Assembly: GCA_963170125.1 (NCBI GenBank)
Contig: CAUJFI010000118.1
Coordinates: forward strand, 1-64,000
Length of the DNA stretch: 64,000 bases
Direction of reading: 5' to 3'
From: Deinococcota bacterium
GTDB lineage: Bacteria > Deinococcota > Deinococci > Deinococcales > Trueperaceae
Shown: in pieces, positions 24,279-33,369 of the stretch
How the letters are laid out: each line of letters begins with the position of its first letter
Numbering within the stretch: the first letter of the stretch is position 1
Notes under the pieces: model-generated
The model's database searches: none
The model's input: only the letters and a program-made list of their open reading frames with translations
Told to the model about the DNA's origin: nothing
Made by a program: the position numbers and the translations under genes

Positions 24279-25721
24279 ATGCCAGCACAAGGCCTCAAGG
24301 ACCTGGACGCCGTCGTCGAGCAGTACGCCACCAGCAACTTCAGCCCCAGCGGCATCGTCGCCGTCGCGCAGGGCGGCGAGATCGTCGAGACGCGCACCTG
24401 GGGCGGCGACGGCTACGACGTCACGACCCCCTTCCGCATCGCTTCCTGCACGAAGAGCTTCACGGCCCTCGCCCTCCTGATCCTGCGGCGCGAAGGTCGG
24501 CTGGGGCTCGACGACGAGGTCGTCCGGCACGTCCCCGAGCTGCAGGTCGTGGCGCCGGAAGGGTGGCCGGTGCTGCGCCTACGCCACCTCCTCGCCATGT
24601 CCGGAGGCCTGGCGACCGACAACCCGTGGGGCGACCGGCAGGAGTCGCGCTCGCGCGAGCAGCTGAGCGCTTGGCTCGCGGGCGGGTTGCGCCTCGACTC
24701 CCCTCCGGGCGACGCGTACGAGTACTCGAACCTCGGTTACGCGGTCCTCGGCGAGGTCATCACGCGCGTGAGCGGACAGGACTTCAAGGAGTTCGTTCGG
24801 GAGCGGATCATCGACCCGCTCGGCCTGCCGGACACGCGCTTCGCGGCCGACGACCTCCCCACGACCGCCCGCGGCTACCACCGCGAGCCCATGCTTCCCG
24901 GCCAGCCGGGCGGCTGGACGGTGCAGCGGGCCTCCGGCCCCGGCGTCTTCTCGCCGATCGGCGGCCTGTACTCGAGCGCGCGCGACCTCGTGGCGTGGGC
25001 GCACCTCCACATGCACCAGGCGGTCCCCGTGGGCGCCACGTTCACGGCCGCCGACCTCGCCGAGGGGCAGCAGCCGCTCACGCACGTCGAGACCTCCCAC
25101 GCGCCGCGGCCGCTGCGCGGCCTCGTCACCCGGGCCTACGGCTACGGCCTCAACGTCGAGCGGTTCACCGACCACGGCGTGCTCGTGTCCCACGCCGGCG
25201 GCTACCCCGGCTTCACCGCCTACATGTGTTGGCACGCGGACTCCGGTCACACCGTGATCGCCTCCGCCAACGGCACGCACTCGGGCGTGCCCGACCTGGC
25301 GCGGCGCGTGATGTTCCCGCTCATGGCGGTGGGCGGCGGGTCGCCCGCCGCCATCGAGCCCTGGCCCGAGACCCTCGCGGCGGCCAGGGCGGTCGACGAC
25401 CTCGTCCGCGAGGCGCGGACCGGCTCACCCGCCGAAGTCGCCGAGCGCTACGCGCGCGTGTTCGCCGAGAACGCCGAGCTTGACTTCCCGCTCGCGCGGC
25501 GTGTCGAGTACCTGCGCCAGGCGTTCGTGAACCTGGGGGAGCTGCGGCCGCGGGGCGAGCCGGCGCTCACGCACGAGCGGCCCGCCCGCGCCGGTTGGTC
25601 CGTACCGGCCGAGTTCGGCAAGCTGGAGCTCTACATCGAGCTGGCGCCCGTGGCCCCGTTCGGCGTCCAGACTTTCGAGGTGGTGGTCCAGAACGGCTGG
25701 GGGAAGGTGGAGCTGTTCTGA
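24279..25721 (+). CDS. Class C beta-lactamase-fold serine hydrolase
   Basis: 480 aa. The three motifs of the serine beta-lactamase/penicillin-binding fold are present: S56-x-x-K59 (SCTKS), Y-S-N (YEYSNLGY, residues ~148-153) and HAGGYPG in place of KTG. There is no signal peptide, so it should be cytosolic, like many esterase/D-amino-peptidase members. The ~120 C-terminal residues form an additional small domain. Family members are esterases, peptidases or amidases; true beta-lactam resistance is unlikely with a HxG third motif and no export signal. Confidence 0.85.
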   Translation: MPAQGLKDLDAVVEQYATSNFSPSGIVAVAQGGEIVETRTWGGDGYDVTTPFRIASCTKSFTALALLILRREGRLGLDDEVVRHVPELQVVAPEGWPVLRLRHLLAMSGGLATDNPWGDRQESRSREQLSAWLAGGLRLDSPPGDAYEYSNLGYAVLGEVITRVSGQDFKEFVRERIIDPLGLPDTRFAADDLPTTARGYHREPMLPGQPGGWTVQRASGPGVFSPIGGLYSSARDLVAWAHLHMHQAVPVGATFTAADLAEGQQPLTHVETSHAPRPLRGLVTRAYGYGLNVERFTDHGVLVSHAGGYPGFTAYMCWHADSGHTVIASANGTHSGVPDLARRVMFPLMAVGGGSPAAIEPWPETLAAARAVDDLVREARTGSPAEVAERYARVFAENAELDFPLARRVEYLRQAFVNLGELRPRGEPALTHERPARAGWSVPAEFGKLELYIELAPVAPFGVQTFEVVVQNGWGKVELF

Positions 25722-25885
25722 GTCGCGTTCGTGCCCGGACGGCGGTCAGTCGCCCCGCGGCGCCGAGCGCCAGCAGGGGCGCAAACCCGGGGCGCATGGT
25801 GGCGAGCATCACGGCTGCGCGTCCTGGGGGCGCCCCGACGCCTGGGCCAGGCCGACGCTGCCCATGCCGCCTACGGTCGGCTAGG

Positions 25886-26362
25886 TCACTTGTAGAACCC
25901 CTCGCGCAGGTTGATGCCGTGTTCGACCCATGCCTTCAGCGCCGCCAGCATGCCGGTCCAGCCCTCGCAGTTGCCGAAGGCGCTCTTGGCGCCCGCCTGC
26001 GTCCCCAGCCAGGCGGCCTCGGTGATGGTGACGAGCGTGCGCGCGTTGCCGTCGAGCGGCTCGAAGTCGAACGTCGTTCTGGTCTTGCCAGTGGGGTCGA
26101 GCGTGTTGTTGCCGCCCCACTCGATGACGATGCGGCGCGGCGGGTCCGCCTCCAGGACCGTGACGGGGAACGCGCCGGGGAAGTCGTGGAAGTCCCACGT
26201 CACGTCGCCGCCGGCTTCGAGCCGCCCGCGCGCGCCGCCGGTCGTGAAGTACCTGGAGAGTTGGGCAGGGTCGGCCACCGCCTCGTAGACCTCCTCGCGA
26301 GGGCGTGAGACGCGCGCCGAGACCGTGAAGGACAGGCTTTCCAACCGCTCTGAGTCTGTCAT
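25886..26362 (-). CDS. SRPBCC (AHSA1-type) domain protein
   Basis: 158 aa, one START-like helix-grip domain: VSARVSRPREEVYEAVADPAQLSRYF, then VTWDFHDFPGAFPVTVLEADPPRRIVIEW and a C-terminal GWTGMLAALKAWVEHGIN helix. Such proteins bind hydrophobic ligands. It is transcribed divergently from an ArsR regulator with only 16 nt between the two start codons, the usual layout of ArsR-SRPBCC pairs in which the regulator controls both genes. TATAAC lies 6 nt before the ATG, so it is probably leaderless. Confidence 0.85.
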   Translation of the reverse strand: MTDSERLESLSFTVSARVSRPREEVYEAVADPAQLSRYFTTGGARGRLEAGGDVTWDFHDFPGAFPVTVLEADPPRRIVIEWGGNNTLDPTGKTRTTFDFEPLDGNARTLVTITEAAWLGTQAGAKSAFGNCEGWTGMLAALKAWVEHGINLREGFYK

Positions 26363-26378
26363 GTTATAGTTATATCAC
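26363..26378. promoter_or_regulatory. Overlapping divergent leaderless promoters
   Basis: Only 16 nt separate the two divergent ATGs. Plus strand: TATAGT (26365-26370), 8 nt before the ATG at 26379. Minus strand: TATAAC (26374-26369), 6 nt before the ATG at 26362. The AT-rich spacer must hold both -10 boxes. Confidence 0.6.
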
Positions 26379-26708
26379 ATGTTGCCGGCCGACGGTAGCG
26401 ACCAGCTCGACGACTCCGACGACGACCGCGTGTTCAAGGCGTTGGCGTCAGCCACGCGGCGGCGGATGCTCGACGCCCTGCGCCGCTCGTCCATGACGAC
26501 GGGCGCCCTCTGCGACCTCCTCCCGAACCTCGACAGGACGACCGTCCTGCAGCACCTCCGCGTCCTGGAGCGCGCCGAGCTCGTGATCGGCCGCAAGGTG
26601 GGGCGTGAGCGCGTCCTCACGCTGGCGCCGCTGCCCATCAAGCGGATCTACGACCGCTGGATAGGCGAATACGCACGCGCGGCCGTCGAGCTGCTGGAGC
26701 GGTTGTAG
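26379..26708 (+). CDS. ArsR-family winged-helix regulator
   Basis: 109 aa. DDRVFKALASATRRRMLDALR starts the typical helix, SSMTTGALCDLLPNLDRTTVLQHLRVLERAELV is the winged helix-turn-helix with the recognition helix at ~48-66, and the wing is GRKVGRERVLTL. No Cys metal site of the ArsR/SmtB type is present, so it probably senses something other than a metal, as in other SRPBCC-linked members. It likely represses itself and the divergent SRPBCC gene. Confidence 0.88.
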   Translation: MLPADGSDQLDDSDDDRVFKALASATRRRMLDALRRSSMTTGALCDLLPNLDRTTVLQHLRVLERAELVIGRKVGRERVLTLAPLPIKRIYDRWIGEYARAAVELLERL

Positions 26709-26711
26709 GCT
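26706..26711 (+). promoter_or_regulatory. Leaderless -10 box of the DinB gene
   Basis: TAGGCT, overlapping the stop codon of the ArsR gene and lying 7 nt before the ATG at 26719. Confidence 0.45.
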
Positions 26712-26718
26712 TTGACGC

Positions 26719-27234
26719 ATGACAGAGGACGCCGTGCCAGGACCCGACCCCGCGGCCGCCGCCGTGGCAGCCGCTTACGACCACCTCAGCGACGCGAGCC
26801 ACGACGGCTTCACGCCCTTCGACAGGGCCCTGGATGGCCTGAGCGGCGAGGTGGCCGTCAGGAAGCCGGCAGGGAGCCCGTACAGCCCGGCCGAGGTCCT
26901 CGCCCACATGCTGTTCTGGCAGCAGCGTCACCTGGCCATCCTGGACGGCGCTCCGCCCGTGCCCGTCGCCACCGCCGCCGTCGGCTGGCCCAGCGCGTCG
27001 GCCGCGGACTGGGACGGCATGGTCGAGAAGTACCAGGCCGGCCTGGCCCGCTACCGCGCCGTCGTCGCGAAGCCGGCGGCGGTCGCACGTCCGGTGCGGG
27101 AGGGGAGCAGCGTGTCGGCTGCCACCAGCACCATGTCGATGTTCATCCACGACGCGCACCACCTCGGCCAGATCATCCTGTTGCGCCGCATGCTAGGCGC
27201 CTGGCCCCCGCCCGGGGGCGGCGACACCTGGTAG
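26719..27234 (+). CDS. DinB-superfamily protein
   Basis: 171 aa. SPAEVLAHMLFWQQRHLAIL and the C-terminal MFIHDAHHLGQIILLRRMLG give the His-helix and HxxxH-type metal site of the DinB family (DUF664-like subgroup). It follows the ArsR gene by 10 nt but has its own TAGGCT box 7 nt upstream of the ATG, so it may be expressed separately. The role is unknown; bacillithiol- or mycothiol-transferase-like members exist. Its 3' end faces the MFS gene, 45 nt away. Confidence 0.8.
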   Translation: MTEDAVPGPDPAAAAVAAAYDHLSDASHDGFTPFDRALDGLSGEVAVRKPAGSPYSPAEVLAHMLFWQQRHLAILDGAPPVPVATAAVGWPSASAADWDGMVEKYQAGLARYRAVVAKPAAVARPVREGSSVSAATSTMSMFIHDAHHLGQIILLRRMLGAWPPPGGGDTW

Positions 27235-27279
27235 GACCGGCGCAGGGCGGCAAGGCCTGATGAGACCGCCGCTGGGCGG

Positions 27280-28641
27280 CTAGGCGCTCTCCTGCGAGGT
27301 GGCAGCCGGTCCGGCCCGGTGACCGTCCGACCGGGGAGCGGCGCGGGCCAGCCGGTCGAGCGCCAGGTACAACGTCACGCCGAGGGCCAGCACCCCCGCG
27401 CACACGCCCCAGGCCGCCGCGATCGAGGTCGCCTGGGCCAACGGCGTCAGGACCAGGCTGCCTAGGAAGCTACCCGCGAACCCGGCCAGCGACAGGACGG
27501 AGAGCATGACCGAGCGGCGCGCCGCCGGCACCGCGGCGTTGAAGAGCGCCAGGTGTGGCGAAGACCAGCCGGAACGCGCCACGTAGGTCAACCAGAAGAG
27601 CGCGGTCGCGCCCGCCAGACCCGTCTGCCGGGCCAACAGGCCGAACGCCGTCGCCTGCAGCAGCTGGAGGAGCCCGGCCGCTAGGGCGTCGCGCCCCTTC
27701 AGGAACCGGGTGAGCCGTGTGGCCATGACGTTGCCGAACACGCCCATGGCGAAGCTGCCGCCGAGCACGAACCCGAGCGCACGCGCGTCCGCGGCGGCCG
27801 TGGTGCCAAGGAGCGCGCCGACGAGCCCCGTGACACCGGGTTGGGCGGCGCTCGGTCGGGCGTCGTGCAGCAGCCCGGCGAAGAACGGCTGCCAGAGCGT
27901 CTCGGAGGTCATGAGCGCGATCCCCACCAGGCACTCGCCGGCGAGCAGCAGCCGGAGCGGTCGACTGCCGCGCGCGAGGGCGGCGGCGTCGGCCACCACC
28001 GTGCGCACGGCGGCCAGCCCGGCTCGCCATGCGAGCCGCTCCGAGGCCGGCCGCGGGTCGCGCACGAGGAGCGCCGTCAGGGCGATGACGGCGGCCTGCA
28101 TCACGCCGGAGGCCACGACCGTCACCGACAACGGGGTGAGCACCGCGGCGCCGTCGCTCGGCAACCATGCGAAGAGGCCCGGCAGCAGCGCGCCCGTCAC
28201 CGTGCCGGCCGCGAGCCCGATGAGGTTGTAGGAGCCCGCGGCCGCGAGGGCGGGTTGCAGCGCGGCGCCCGGCTCGCGCTCCTGGAGGGCGTCGATGAAC
28301 CACGCGTCGAGCGCCCCGGAGCTCAAGGCCCGGGACGTGCCCCAGAGGAGCGAGTAGAGGACGAAGCCGGTCAGGTCGAACGCGCCCAGGAACAGGACCT
28401 TGGCGAGCAAGGCCAGGACGCAGGCGAGCAGGTACGTGCGCTTGCGGCCGAACGTGTCGGCCAGCGCCCCGGACGGGAGCTCGAGCAGCACGATCGTGAG
28501 GGTGTACACGGCTCCGTACATGCCGACCTGGCTCAGCGACAACCCCCGCGACTGCGCGAGCAGGACGGAGACGGCCATCGGCACGACGTTGGCGAACCAG
28601 TTGAGGGAGCTCACCAGGTAGTAGGTGGCGCGAACGCTCAT
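27280..28641 (-). CDS. MFS transporter
   Basis: 453 aa with about 12 hydrophobic segments. The A-motif-like loop GALADTFGRKRTYLL between segments 2 and 3 is the MFS hallmark; ALDAWFIDAL in segment 4 is also typical of the DHA1/efflux-like group. The C-terminus is a polar cytosolic tail. The adjacent divergent gene encodes a winged-helix protein that might control it. The substrate is unknown. Confidence 0.85.
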   Translation of the reverse strand: MSVRATYYLVSSLNWFANVVPMAVSVLLAQSRGLSLSQVGMYGAVYTLTIVLLELPSGALADTFGRKRTYLLACVLALLAKVLFLGAFDLTGFVLYSLLWGTSRALSSGALDAWFIDALQEREPGAALQPALAAAGSYNLIGLAAGTVTGALLPGLFAWLPSDGAAVLTPLSVTVVASGVMQAAVIALTALLVRDPRPASERLAWRAGLAAVRTVVADAAALARGSRPLRLLLAGECLVGIALMTSETLWQPFFAGLLHDARPSAAQPGVTGLVGALLGTTAAADARALGFVLGGSFAMGVFGNVMATRLTRFLKGRDALAAGLLQLLQATAFGLLARQTGLAGATALFWLTYVARSGWSSPHLALFNAAVPAARRSVMLSVLSLAGFAGSFLGSLVLTPLAQATSIAAAWGVCAGVLALGVTLYLALDRLARAAPRSDGHRAGPAATSQESA

Positions 28642-28659
28642 GGAGAAGAGCGTGGCGGT

Positions 28660-28665
28660 TACTCT
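28660..28665 (+). promoter_or_regulatory. Leaderless -10 box of the winged-helix gene
   Basis: TACTCT, 7 nt before the ATG at 28673; it supports that start over the in-frame ATG at 28625, which overlaps the divergent MFS gene. Confidence 0.45.
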
Positions 28666-28672
28666 ACTTGTG

Positions 28673-29410
28673 ATGACAGAGGCGGATTCAGGTAGGAGAG
28701 ACCCCTCCGTGGTGGGGCTCGCGGCGCCGGACGCCCCCGCGCCGGGCTCCGCCCGCGACCGCGGCGCCGCCGACCGCGACTACCACCGCGTCACGGACCC
28801 CGAGCAGGCGCGCCTGCTCACGGAGCCGGCGTTCGAGGACGCCTTTCGGCCGTTCCTGGGGCGCGAGCGTTCCGTGAGCGAGGCCGCGGCCGAGGCGGGC
28901 ACGACGCTCGACGCCATGCTCTACCGCGTGCGCGGGCTGCTGAAGGCCGGGCTGCTGGAGGTGGCGCGCCTGAGGCCGCGCGCCGGGCGACCCATCAAGC
29001 TGTACCGCTCCGTGCACGACGCCTACTTCATCCCGTACGAGCTCACGCCGTTCGCGTCCTTGGAGGAGCGGCTCTGGCGACAGTTCATGCCGGAACTGAA
29101 GGAGCGACTCGCCATCCAGGCGCGGCGGCTGCGCGCGCGGGGCTTCGACGGCCAGCGCCTCTACCGCAACGACTTCGGCGAGACGTTCATGGAGTCCGCG
29201 CCCGACGCCGTGAGCCAGCTCCACTTCCTCGACCCACAGCGCGAACCGGCCACCGACTACTGGACCAACCTCGAGTTGACGGAGCCGCAGGCGCGCGAAG
29301 TGCAGCGCACGCTCTACGACCTCTGGCGCCGCTCACAGGCGCTCGAGGCTGGCGGGGCGGAGAAGAAGCGCTACCGGCTGGCCGTGGCGTTCGTGCCGCT
29401 CGACGACTGA
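28673..29410 (+). CDS. Winged-helix DNA-binding protein
   Basis: 245 aa. Residues ~45-110 form an ArsR-like winged helix (RVTDPEQARLLTEPAFEDAFRPFLGRERSVSEAAAEAGTT...LLKAGLLEVARLRPRAGRPIKLYRSV). The remaining ~130 residues are a helical sensor or dimerisation part with no family I recognise. It is transcribed away from the MFS gene with a 31-nt gap, so control of that transporter is plausible. The last 40 nt overlap the 3' end of the opposing DinB gene. Confidence 0.7.
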   Translation: MTEADSGRRDPSVVGLAAPDAPAPGSARDRGAADRDYHRVTDPEQARLLTEPAFEDAFRPFLGRERSVSEAAAEAGTTLDAMLYRVRGLLKAGLLEVARLRPRAGRPIKLYRSVHDAYFIPYELTPFASLEERLWRQFMPELKERLAIQARRLRARGFDGQRLYRNDFGETFMESAPDAVSQLHFLDPQREPATDYWTNLELTEPQAREVQRTLYDLWRRSQALEAGGAEKKRYRLAVAFVPLDD

Positions 29411-29958
29411 GCCAGCCACTTCCTGACCGAGCCCCTGATCGCGTACAGGTGGCCCGCCTCGTGCTCGATGAGGTGCCACACGATCCATTCGGGCGTCACG
29501 GCGTACTCCTCGCCTGCCGGCTCGCTCATGCGTCGCCATGCGGCCGGGTCCAGCCCGCCGACTATCTCGAGGAAACGCGCGCGCGACGCGTTCAACCGGG
29601 CGACATGCTCGCTCAGGGCGACGCCGGGCACGTGCTGGAGGGCGCCCTTCGCATCACGGTCAGGGTAGGGGAAGAGCTCGTGCACGTAGGGTGGGAACTC
29701 CTGCATCAGCAGGTCCGTGTACAGCCAGCCGAGCTCGACGCCGGCCACGTGGTAGAGGAGCGAGCCGACCGAGTTGTCGTCGCCGTTCACGCCGCGCCAG
29801 TCGATGAACTCCTGGCCCAGGCCGCCGGCGTCGATGCGCTCGACCGTGCGGAGCAGGGCCTGCCTGATGCGCTGCAAGCCCCCGAGCCACAGGCCGGCCT
29901 CCGGCGTGACGCTCGGGTAAGGCTCGATGAAGAGCTGGGTCCGTGCTCCTGCGTCCAT
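29371..29958 (-). CDS. DinB-superfamily protein
   Basis: 195 aa from the ATG at 29958, preceded by CGGAGG; the minus-strand box TATATT lies further upstream. DDNSVGSLLYHVAGVELGWLYTDLL and EWIVWHLIEHEAGHLYAIRG carry the three His of the DinB metal site. The 3' end overlaps the convergent winged-helix gene by 40 nt. Function unknown. Confidence 0.8.
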   Translation of the reverse strand: MDAGARTQLFIEPYPSVTPEAGLWLGGLQRIRQALLRTVERIDAGGLGQEFIDWRGVNGDDNSVGSLLYHVAGVELGWLYTDLLMQEFPPYVHELFPYPDRDAKGALQHVPGVALSEHVARLNASRARFLEIVGGLDPAAWRRMSEPAGEEYAVTPEWIVWHLIEHEAGHLYAIRGSVRKWLAQSSSGTNATASR

Positions 29959-30055
29959 GTGTCCTCCGCCGCGTAATATAGCGGTCGCGGCGGGCCGGAC
30001 GTTCGAGCCCCGCACACGGCGTTCGCGCCGGAACACAGCTCGGAAGAAGGCTTCG

Positions 30056-31003
30056 ATGAACCGCTACAACTGGCTGGGGCTGGCACTCGCTTTGGCTTCT
30101 TCAGCCGCGTTCGGCACCTCAGGGTCGTTGGCCAAGGGGCTACTGGTGGCCGGCTGGTCGCCTGCGGGAGCCGTGACCTGGCGCGTCGGCCTCGGCGCCC
30201 TGGCGCTGCTGCTGCCGGCCGCCCTGGCCATGCGCGGCCGCTGGGGGTCGCTGGCGCGCGGCTGGCCCACCGTCCTGCTCTTCGGCCTCGTGGCCGTCGC
30301 CGGTTGCCAGCTCGCCTACTTCCTGGCCGTCGAGCGCCTCTCCGTCGCCATCGCCCTCCTCCTCGAGTACCTGGGCGTGATCCTCGTCGTCGTCTGGCTC
30401 TGGCTGCGGCGCGCTCAGCGCCCCCGGCCCCTCACCCTCGTCGGCGCCTGCCTGGCCGTCCTCGGCCTGGTGCTGGTGCTCGACGTGTTCGGCGCCGTCA
30501 CCATCGACGTCGTCGGCGTCGTCTGGGGCCTCGTCGCCGCCTTCGGGCTGGCCACCTTCTTCGTCGTCTCGGCCGACGACCGCAGCGGTCTGCCTCCCAT
30601 CGCCATGGCGTCTGGCGGCCTGCTCGTCGGCGCCGCCGTGCTCCTCCTAGCGGGGTGGGCCGGGGTCGTGCCGTTCGCTTGGAACACCTCCGATGTCCTC
30701 CTGGCCGGGTACCGGGTGCCGTGGTGGCTCGACATCGCTCCGCTCGGCCTCTTCGCGGCGGCGTTCGCCTACGTTGCCGGCATCTTCGCGGCGCGGCGCC
30801 TCGGGTCGAAGCTCGCATCGTTCGTGGGGCTCTCCGAGGTCCTCTTCGCCGTCCTGTGGGCCTGGCTGCTCCTCGGCGAGCTCCCCGTCGCCGTCCAGCT
30901 GCTCGGCGGAGCGCTCATCCTCGCCGGCGTGATCCTGGTGAAGCTCGACGAGGGTCCGCGTCGGGAAGGCGCTACCGCAGCGGCCGGGACCGCTCCGCGC
31001 TGA
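30056..31003 (+). CDS. EamA-family (DMT) transporter
   Basis: 315 aa from the ATG at 30056, with GGAAGAAGG upstream. Ten hydrophobic segments form two EamA repeats; the first starts ALALASSAAFGTSGSLAKGLL and the second ~155 residues later (VVGVVWGLVAAFGLATFFVVS). YFLAVERLSVAIALLLEYLG and VGLSEVLFAVLWAWLLLGE are the conserved ends of the repeats. Such proteins export amino acids or other small metabolites; the substrate is not readable. Confidence 0.88.
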   Translation: MNRYNWLGLALALASSAAFGTSGSLAKGLLVAGWSPAGAVTWRVGLGALALLLPAALAMRGRWGSLARGWPTVLLFGLVAVAGCQLAYFLAVERLSVAIALLLEYLGVILVVVWLWLRRAQRPRPLTLVGACLAVLGLVLVLDVFGAVTIDVVGVVWGLVAAFGLATFFVVSADDRSGLPPIAMASGGLLVGAAVLLLAGWAGVVPFAWNTSDVLLAGYRVPWWLDIAPLGLFAAAFAYVAGIFAARRLGSKLASFVGLSEVLFAVLWAWLLLGELPVAVQLLGGALILAGVILVKLDEGPRREGATAAAGTAPR

Positions 31004-31126
31004 CGGACGCCGGTCGCCACCTGACCACGGTCGCTCCCGATGCCCGTCACGGACCCCTTGCCGGCTCCGGCCCGCCTCCAGCCTGAGAAGCTATCCTGGT
31101 CGGGACAGTCGGCGAGGAGGCGCGAC

Positions 31127-31609
31127 ATGCAGAAGGTGACCCCGTTCCTATGGTTCGACGACCAAGCCGAGGAGGCTGCCGCCTTCTACTTGGCCGTCTT
31201 CGACGACGCCCGCAAGGTCTCCAACGTCGTCGACGACGCGCGCCAGGTCTCCCTGGACGGGCGGCCGGGCAAGGCCTCGGGCATCACGATCGAGGTGGGC
31301 GGCCAGCGCCTCTTCCTCTTCAACGGCGGCCCCTACTTCAAGCTCAACGAGGCCTTCTCGCTCTTCATCGACTGCGGCACCCAGGCCGAGGTCGACTACT
31401 ACTGGGAGCGGTTGACGGCCGACGGCGGCCAGGAGTCCCAGTGCGGCTGGCTGAAGGACAAGTTCGGCGTCTCCTGGCAGGTCGTGCCCGAGGTCCTCAC
31501 GCGTGGTCTCTCCGATCCGGACCCGGAGGTAGCCAAGCGCGTCGCCGCGAGCATGATGACCATGACCAAGCTGGACGTCGCGGAGCTCGAGAGGGCCTAC
31601 GCGGGCTAG
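31127..31609 (+). CDS. PhnB-like VOC-family protein
   Basis: 160 aa from the ATG at 31127 (GAGGAGG upstream). VTPFLWFDDQAEEAAAFYLAVF, FNGGPYFKLNEAFSLFIDC, VDYYWERLTADGGQESQCGWLKDKFGVSWQVVP and a C-terminal AASMMTMTKLDVAELERA define the PhnB/'3-demethylubiquinone-9 3-methyltransferase' VOC group. Despite that family name, no methyltransferase activity should be inferred. Solitary gene. Confidence 0.85.
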   Translation: MQKVTPFLWFDDQAEEAAAFYLAVFDDARKVSNVVDDARQVSLDGRPGKASGITIEVGGQRLFLFNGGPYFKLNEAFSLFIDCGTQAEVDYYWERLTADGGQESQCGWLKDKFGVSWQVVPEVLTRGLSDPDPEVAKRVAASMMTMTKLDVAELERAYAG

Positions 31610-31785
31610 CTCTCGGTCGAAGCGCCTTCGGACGACTCGAGCCTGGGCGCCCGCCCGCGCGCACGACCCGCTGGCCTGGCGTGCCTCACGCCGCCGAGGC
31701 GCCGCCCTCGTGCCGGCCTTGCGCCCGGATGCTAGATTCTTCACAGGGAGCTACGTACACTCCCTTCGCGAAAGGTAGGTTCCAG

Positions 31786-33345
31786 ATGACCTGGTCGACC
31801 GTCAAGCGCGCGCTGTTCGTCTTCGCCGCGCTGCTACTAGCCGTCCCGGCCGCTGCTCAGGAGACGCCGGTCAAGGGTGGCACCGCCATCGTCATCCTAG
31901 GCTCGGACCCCGAGCACCTCAATGTCGGTATCAGCACGAGCTACCCGACGGGCGCCGTCGGTGCCAACATCTACAGCGGCCTCGTCAGGTCGCGCGCCGA
32001 CGGCCGACCGGAGGGCGACCTCGCCAGCAGCTGGACGGTGTCGGACGACAACCTGACCTACACCTTCAAGCTGCGGCAGGCGAACTTCCACGACGGCACG
32101 CCCGTCACGAGCGCCGACGTCGTCTACTCCATGCTTCAGATCGAGGCCCCCAACCATGGGCGCTTCAAGACGGCCTACGACCAGATCGCCTCCATCGAGG
32201 CGCCGGACGCGGAGACCGTCGTCATCACCCTGAAGGTGCCTTACGCGCCGCTCCTGAGCCTCCTGACGGTGTTCGACGCCCCGGTCCTGCCGAAGCACGT
32301 CTTCGAAGGCACGGACCCCCTCACGAACCCGGCCAACGACGCCCCCATCGGCAGCGGCCCCTTCAAGTTCGCGAGCTGGGTGCGCGGCGAGCGTGTCGAG
32401 ATCGTGCGCAACGACGACTACTTCCTCGACGAGGCCCTCCTCGACAAGATCATCTTCCGCATCGTGCCGCAGGACGTAGCGCGCTCCACGGCCCTCGAGG
32501 TCGGGGAAGCCGACCTCCTGTGGGGCTTCTACATGCCGCCGGCCGACCTGCCGCGCCTCGCGTCCGACCCGAACCTCAACACTTGGACGGGCATCACCAT
32601 CCCGGCGCTCTACTTCGTCTTCATCAACACGAACACCCCGGGCTTGGACGACGTCCGCGTCCGCCAGGCCATCATGTACGCCGTCGACCGCGACCAGGTC
32701 GTCGAGCAGGCGCAGGGCGGCCTCGGTCAGGCCGGCTCCGGTCCGTTCGGAGCGGGCTTCGCTTACGCCTACGACGAGTCGACCGACTACCGCACCAGGT
32801 ACCCGTTCGACCAGGAGAAGGCCAAGGCGCTCCTGGCCGAGGCGGGCGTGAGCGGGCTTCAGCTGCGCTTCGTCTACGACTCCGCGCGCGGCGCCTTCGC
32901 CGCCGCCGGCGACATCATGCGCGACCAACTGCGCCAGGTCGGCATCGACCTCGTGCTGCAGCCGGCCGAGCGCGCCGTGATGGTCGACCGCGTCTACAAG
33001 GGCGACTACGACCTCACCATGCAGTCGTTCACGTCGAGCGGCGACCCGACGATCGGCTACCACCGCATCTACCGGAGCGCAGCTCCGGGTACCCCGTTCG
33101 TCAACGCCACGGGCTACTCCAACCCCGACATCGACGCGTGGCTCGACCAGGCGGGCGGTCTCGCCGATCAGGACGCTCGCGCCGAGTACTACGCCAGGAT
33201 CAACGAGGTGCTGGCGAACGACGTGCCCGTGATGGTGATGTTCGACGAGCTGGCCTCGGAGGCCTCCTCGGGGAACCTGCGCGGCATGCGCACGCTCCTC
33301 GACCAGCGCGACGGGCTCGAGTTCCTCTGGTTCGCCAAGCCCTAG
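31786..33345 (+). CDS. Oligopeptide/dipeptide-type ABC transporter, substrate-binding protein
   Basis: 519 aa, secreted (signal peptide MTWSTVKRALFVFAALLLAVPAAAQ, cut near AAA-Q). It is a family-5 binding protein: SDPEHLNVGISTSY..., FKLRQANFHDGTPVTSADVVYSM (family signature), IGSGPFKFASWVRGERVEIVRNDDY, RVRQAIMYAVDRDQVV. Members bind peptides, nickel, sugars or nucleosides. It leads an operon with two permeases, a nucleoside phosphorylase, adenine deaminase and an M20 peptidase. A TAGATT -10-like box lies ~50 nt upstream without a clear -35. Confidence 0.92.
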   Translation: MTWSTVKRALFVFAALLLAVPAAAQETPVKGGTAIVILGSDPEHLNVGISTSYPTGAVGANIYSGLVRSRADGRPEGDLASSWTVSDDNLTYTFKLRQANFHDGTPVTSADVVYSMLQIEAPNHGRFKTAYDQIASIEAPDAETVVITLKVPYAPLLSLLTVFDAPVLPKHVFEGTDPLTNPANDAPIGSGPFKFASWVRGERVEIVRNDDYFLDEALLDKIIFRIVPQDVARSTALEVGEADLLWGFYMPPADLPRLASDPNLNTWTGITIPALYFVFINTNTPGLDDVRVRQAIMYAVDRDQVVEQAQGGLGQAGSGPFGAGFAYAYDESTDYRTRYPFDQEKAKALLAEAGVSGLQLRFVYDSARGAFAAAGDIMRDQLRQVGIDLVLQPAERAVMVDRVYKGDYDLTMQSFTSSGDPTIGYHRIYRSAAPGTPFVNATGYSNPDIDAWLDQAGGLADQDARAEYYARINEVLANDVPVMVMFDELASEASSGNLRGMRTLLDQRDGLEFLWFAKP

Positions 33346-33369
33346 CGTAAGTCGGGGAGGTGGCGCGAC

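Noticed and set aside
24279-25721. Beta-lactam resistance gene
   Set aside because: It has the SxxK and YxN motifs but HxG instead of KTG and no signal peptide, so a cytosolic esterase or peptidase is more likely.
31733-31738. Full promoter for the peptide-transporter operon
   Set aside because: TAGATT is a good -10, but no -35 is found at 16-18 nt spacing, so it is not listed as a promoter.
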